Shown here in pieces: positions 62,263 to 64,000 of a DNA stretch of 64,000 bases; the stretch's first letter is position 1, and every line of letters starts with the position of its first letter. The notes beneath the pieces were generated by a model. The model did no database searches, had not been told where the DNA came from, and was given only the letters and a program-made list of their open reading frames with translations. The position numbers and the translations under genes are program-made. This DNA comes from Pelargonium x hortorum (Eukaryota; Streptophyta; Magnoliopsida; Geraniales; Geraniaceae): the NCBI GenBank assembly GCA_036897525.1, contig JAYMTJ010000016.1:62001-126000 (forward strand), written 5' to 3'.

Positions 62263-64000
62263 TTCTCGAGTCGAACCTTGTCTTTATTTTAACAGTTTAA
62301 ATTGGGTCCTTCTTTATATTAATATTCTATTACTCCTGACCTAAATAACTAGGCCCAGATATAACAATGCCAGGTTTCTACAAATTTAGGGATCTTCCTA
62401 ATTTGATTCAAGTCTTAGCCAAGCTTCTTTGCCAGTCCATTTGGTATCAAAAGCTTTTTGTATTTTGTAGTGCGAAAAAATGGATTTCTATTAGTATAAG
62501 GTTCTTAAATTATGTTATGATGCAATACTTATTCAGGATTCGTTGTATGTATGAGTTGGTTTGAAGTCCCCCGTGCTTTAGAAGCAATAAACTATATAAT
62601 AAACTGTAGAGCTAGAAAATACTGTCTAAATCAACCCTATGTTTACATGGGTCCAGTAATAAGTCAAAAAGAAGTCAGAGACACAACAAACCTTTTTTAT
62701 ACCCTGTTATACCCCTACTCTTTAGTACGTCCAACTATTTACAGACAAAAAATCTCTTTTTGAGTAGTACCGAATAAGAATTCTATCCGATTTTGGTGTT
62801 ATAAACTTCTTGTACAGGAGAGTAGTTCAGCTATAACTTCATTTTAGTGGGATTATAACCTAAGACATTATTTTCAAGTCTCCTTTTGCCGGGCGTAAGT
62901 TTGATCGTAGTACTAAGCTAATAAATAGGAGTGCCCAAGACTCTATTTCACTCGCTATTCCAAGTTCCTAAAAGTGGATATCGTACAGTCTTAACTCTCT
63001 TATCTAAAAAAATTTCCTAAATATAGAAAGGTTCCTCTTAAATACGTGAATATTAATTCCAATCTAAGTATTTATTTGTTCAAAAAAGGTACCGGATTTT
63101 TTCATTTTTTTTGTCATTTCATTTAGCCGCGCTAGGGAGATTCCGTATTTCTACTATTTTTAACTGCTACTTATTAATAATTTATATAAAGGTTCTACAA
63201 TTGAATCTTTTATTTATCTTTTGTAGTAATTAAAGTAGGAGTTCTGCTAAAAAGTTAATGCTAAAGGTAAGGTATGTTACGAAATCTAGAAACCCCAAGC
63301 TACCGGGCCTAGACTAGAGTAGTAAAAGTAAATTACAGAGTTCTTATTTATAAATTTTCTTTCTTATGGAATAGAATAAAGTATCGCATGTTACAGCAAT
63401 TCTCAAGAAAATAATGCTACTTAAGGGTTTCATATCCTCTGATCTTAGGATTACTATAAATTACTCCTTTTTCAGGCTACACTAATTTCTAAAGTCTAAT
63501 ACCTATAAAAAAAGGCGCTGCCAAGACAGAATGCGACAAACAAAATAATAAAGTATTATTAGAGAAACAGAGCTCTGCAGTACATATTTCTATTTATAGG
63601 TTTCCTAAGGAGTTAATATTTACTATTTACAGTTAGTAAAAGAACGAGCTCCTTCTTAGTTAGTATATATATGCTGAATGAAATAAGTCCCCATTGATTG
63701 ACTCAGGACCTTTCATTTATGGCACTAATTAAGTATAATAATTTTAGATAGAACTTCGTCCATTAGAGGGAATCCTTAAGAAGAACTAAAAGAGCTTGAT
63801 AGAACAAAACTTAATCCATGAAGCAGATTTTTTTGTATTTAAATTACCAACAAGTAAGATGACTTATGACCAAGAAGTTCTTATTAGAGATTTGTGTTTT
63901 CTGCCTTTCTGAGGATCCGGTCAAGGGATATAAACAAACTTTCAAAAGGTTATATAGATTCCGCTTTCAGCAGGTCATACTCCTACATTATATATCAGAA
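62263..64000. other. AT-rich spacer
   Basis: Overlapping open frames at 62367-62564 and 62551-62763 (plus strand, 65 and 70 codons) are not recognised. GGATCC occurs near 63913. Nothing else was seen. Confidence 0.45.

Noticed and set aside
1-64000. CRISPR array, insertion sequence or prophage
   Set aside because: No regularly spaced direct repeats, no transposase-like frame and no terminal inverted repeats were seen. The tRNA type is plant organellar.

Overview
The window reads as non-coding land-plant (streptophyte) mitochondrial DNA from a large, intergenic-rich genome. The main evidence is one intact tRNA gene, trnS-GCU at 39668-39756, whose anticodon arm and acceptor match the plant mitochondrial type. 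It is joined by about sixteen decayed tRNA-like sequences, several recognisable as trnM-CAU (the plastid-derived kind common in seed-plant mitochondria), trnQ-UUG, trnK, trnP and possibly trnF, trnN and trnL-UAA. G+C is roughly one third by eye on sampled lines. That is low for a seed-plant mitochondrion, so the lineage is left open; an AT-shifted parasitic or mycoheterotrophic plant is one guess.

No protein-coding gene was recognised. The longest open frame is 93 codons from a TTG start, and none of the open frames reads as a respiratory, ribosomal, cytochrome-maturation or maturase protein. No rRNA core motif was seen on either strand.

Layout. 1-12 kb is AT-rich spacer with scattered short GC palindromes, tRNA relics near 5.9, 8.0 and 9.8 kb, and a GC hairpin at 4.3 kb. 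12.0-12.3 kb is a GC-richer island with paired stems, possibly a group II intron relic. 12.6-13.0 kb is the longest copy of a purine-rich dispersed repeat, called family A here. 13.2-31 kb has further tRNA relics and spacer with two compositional islands. 32.8 kb and 58.4 kb share a diverged repeat of about 90 bp, called family C. 34.9-35.2, 38.6, 51.3-51.5, 52.6, 53.0 and 53.9 kb carry more family A pieces in both orientations. 39.7 kb is trnS. 41-57 kb holds another set of tRNA relics, including a 51-nt D-armless tRNA-like fold at 48.17 kb. 48.6-54.4 and 60.6-62.2 kb differ in texture from the rest.

The window therefore holds one working translation component in a field of repeats and decayed tRNA copies. 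The two most distinctive patterns are the density of tRNA-derived sequences, many keeping the normal D-arm to T-arm spacing, and the dispersed family A repeat.
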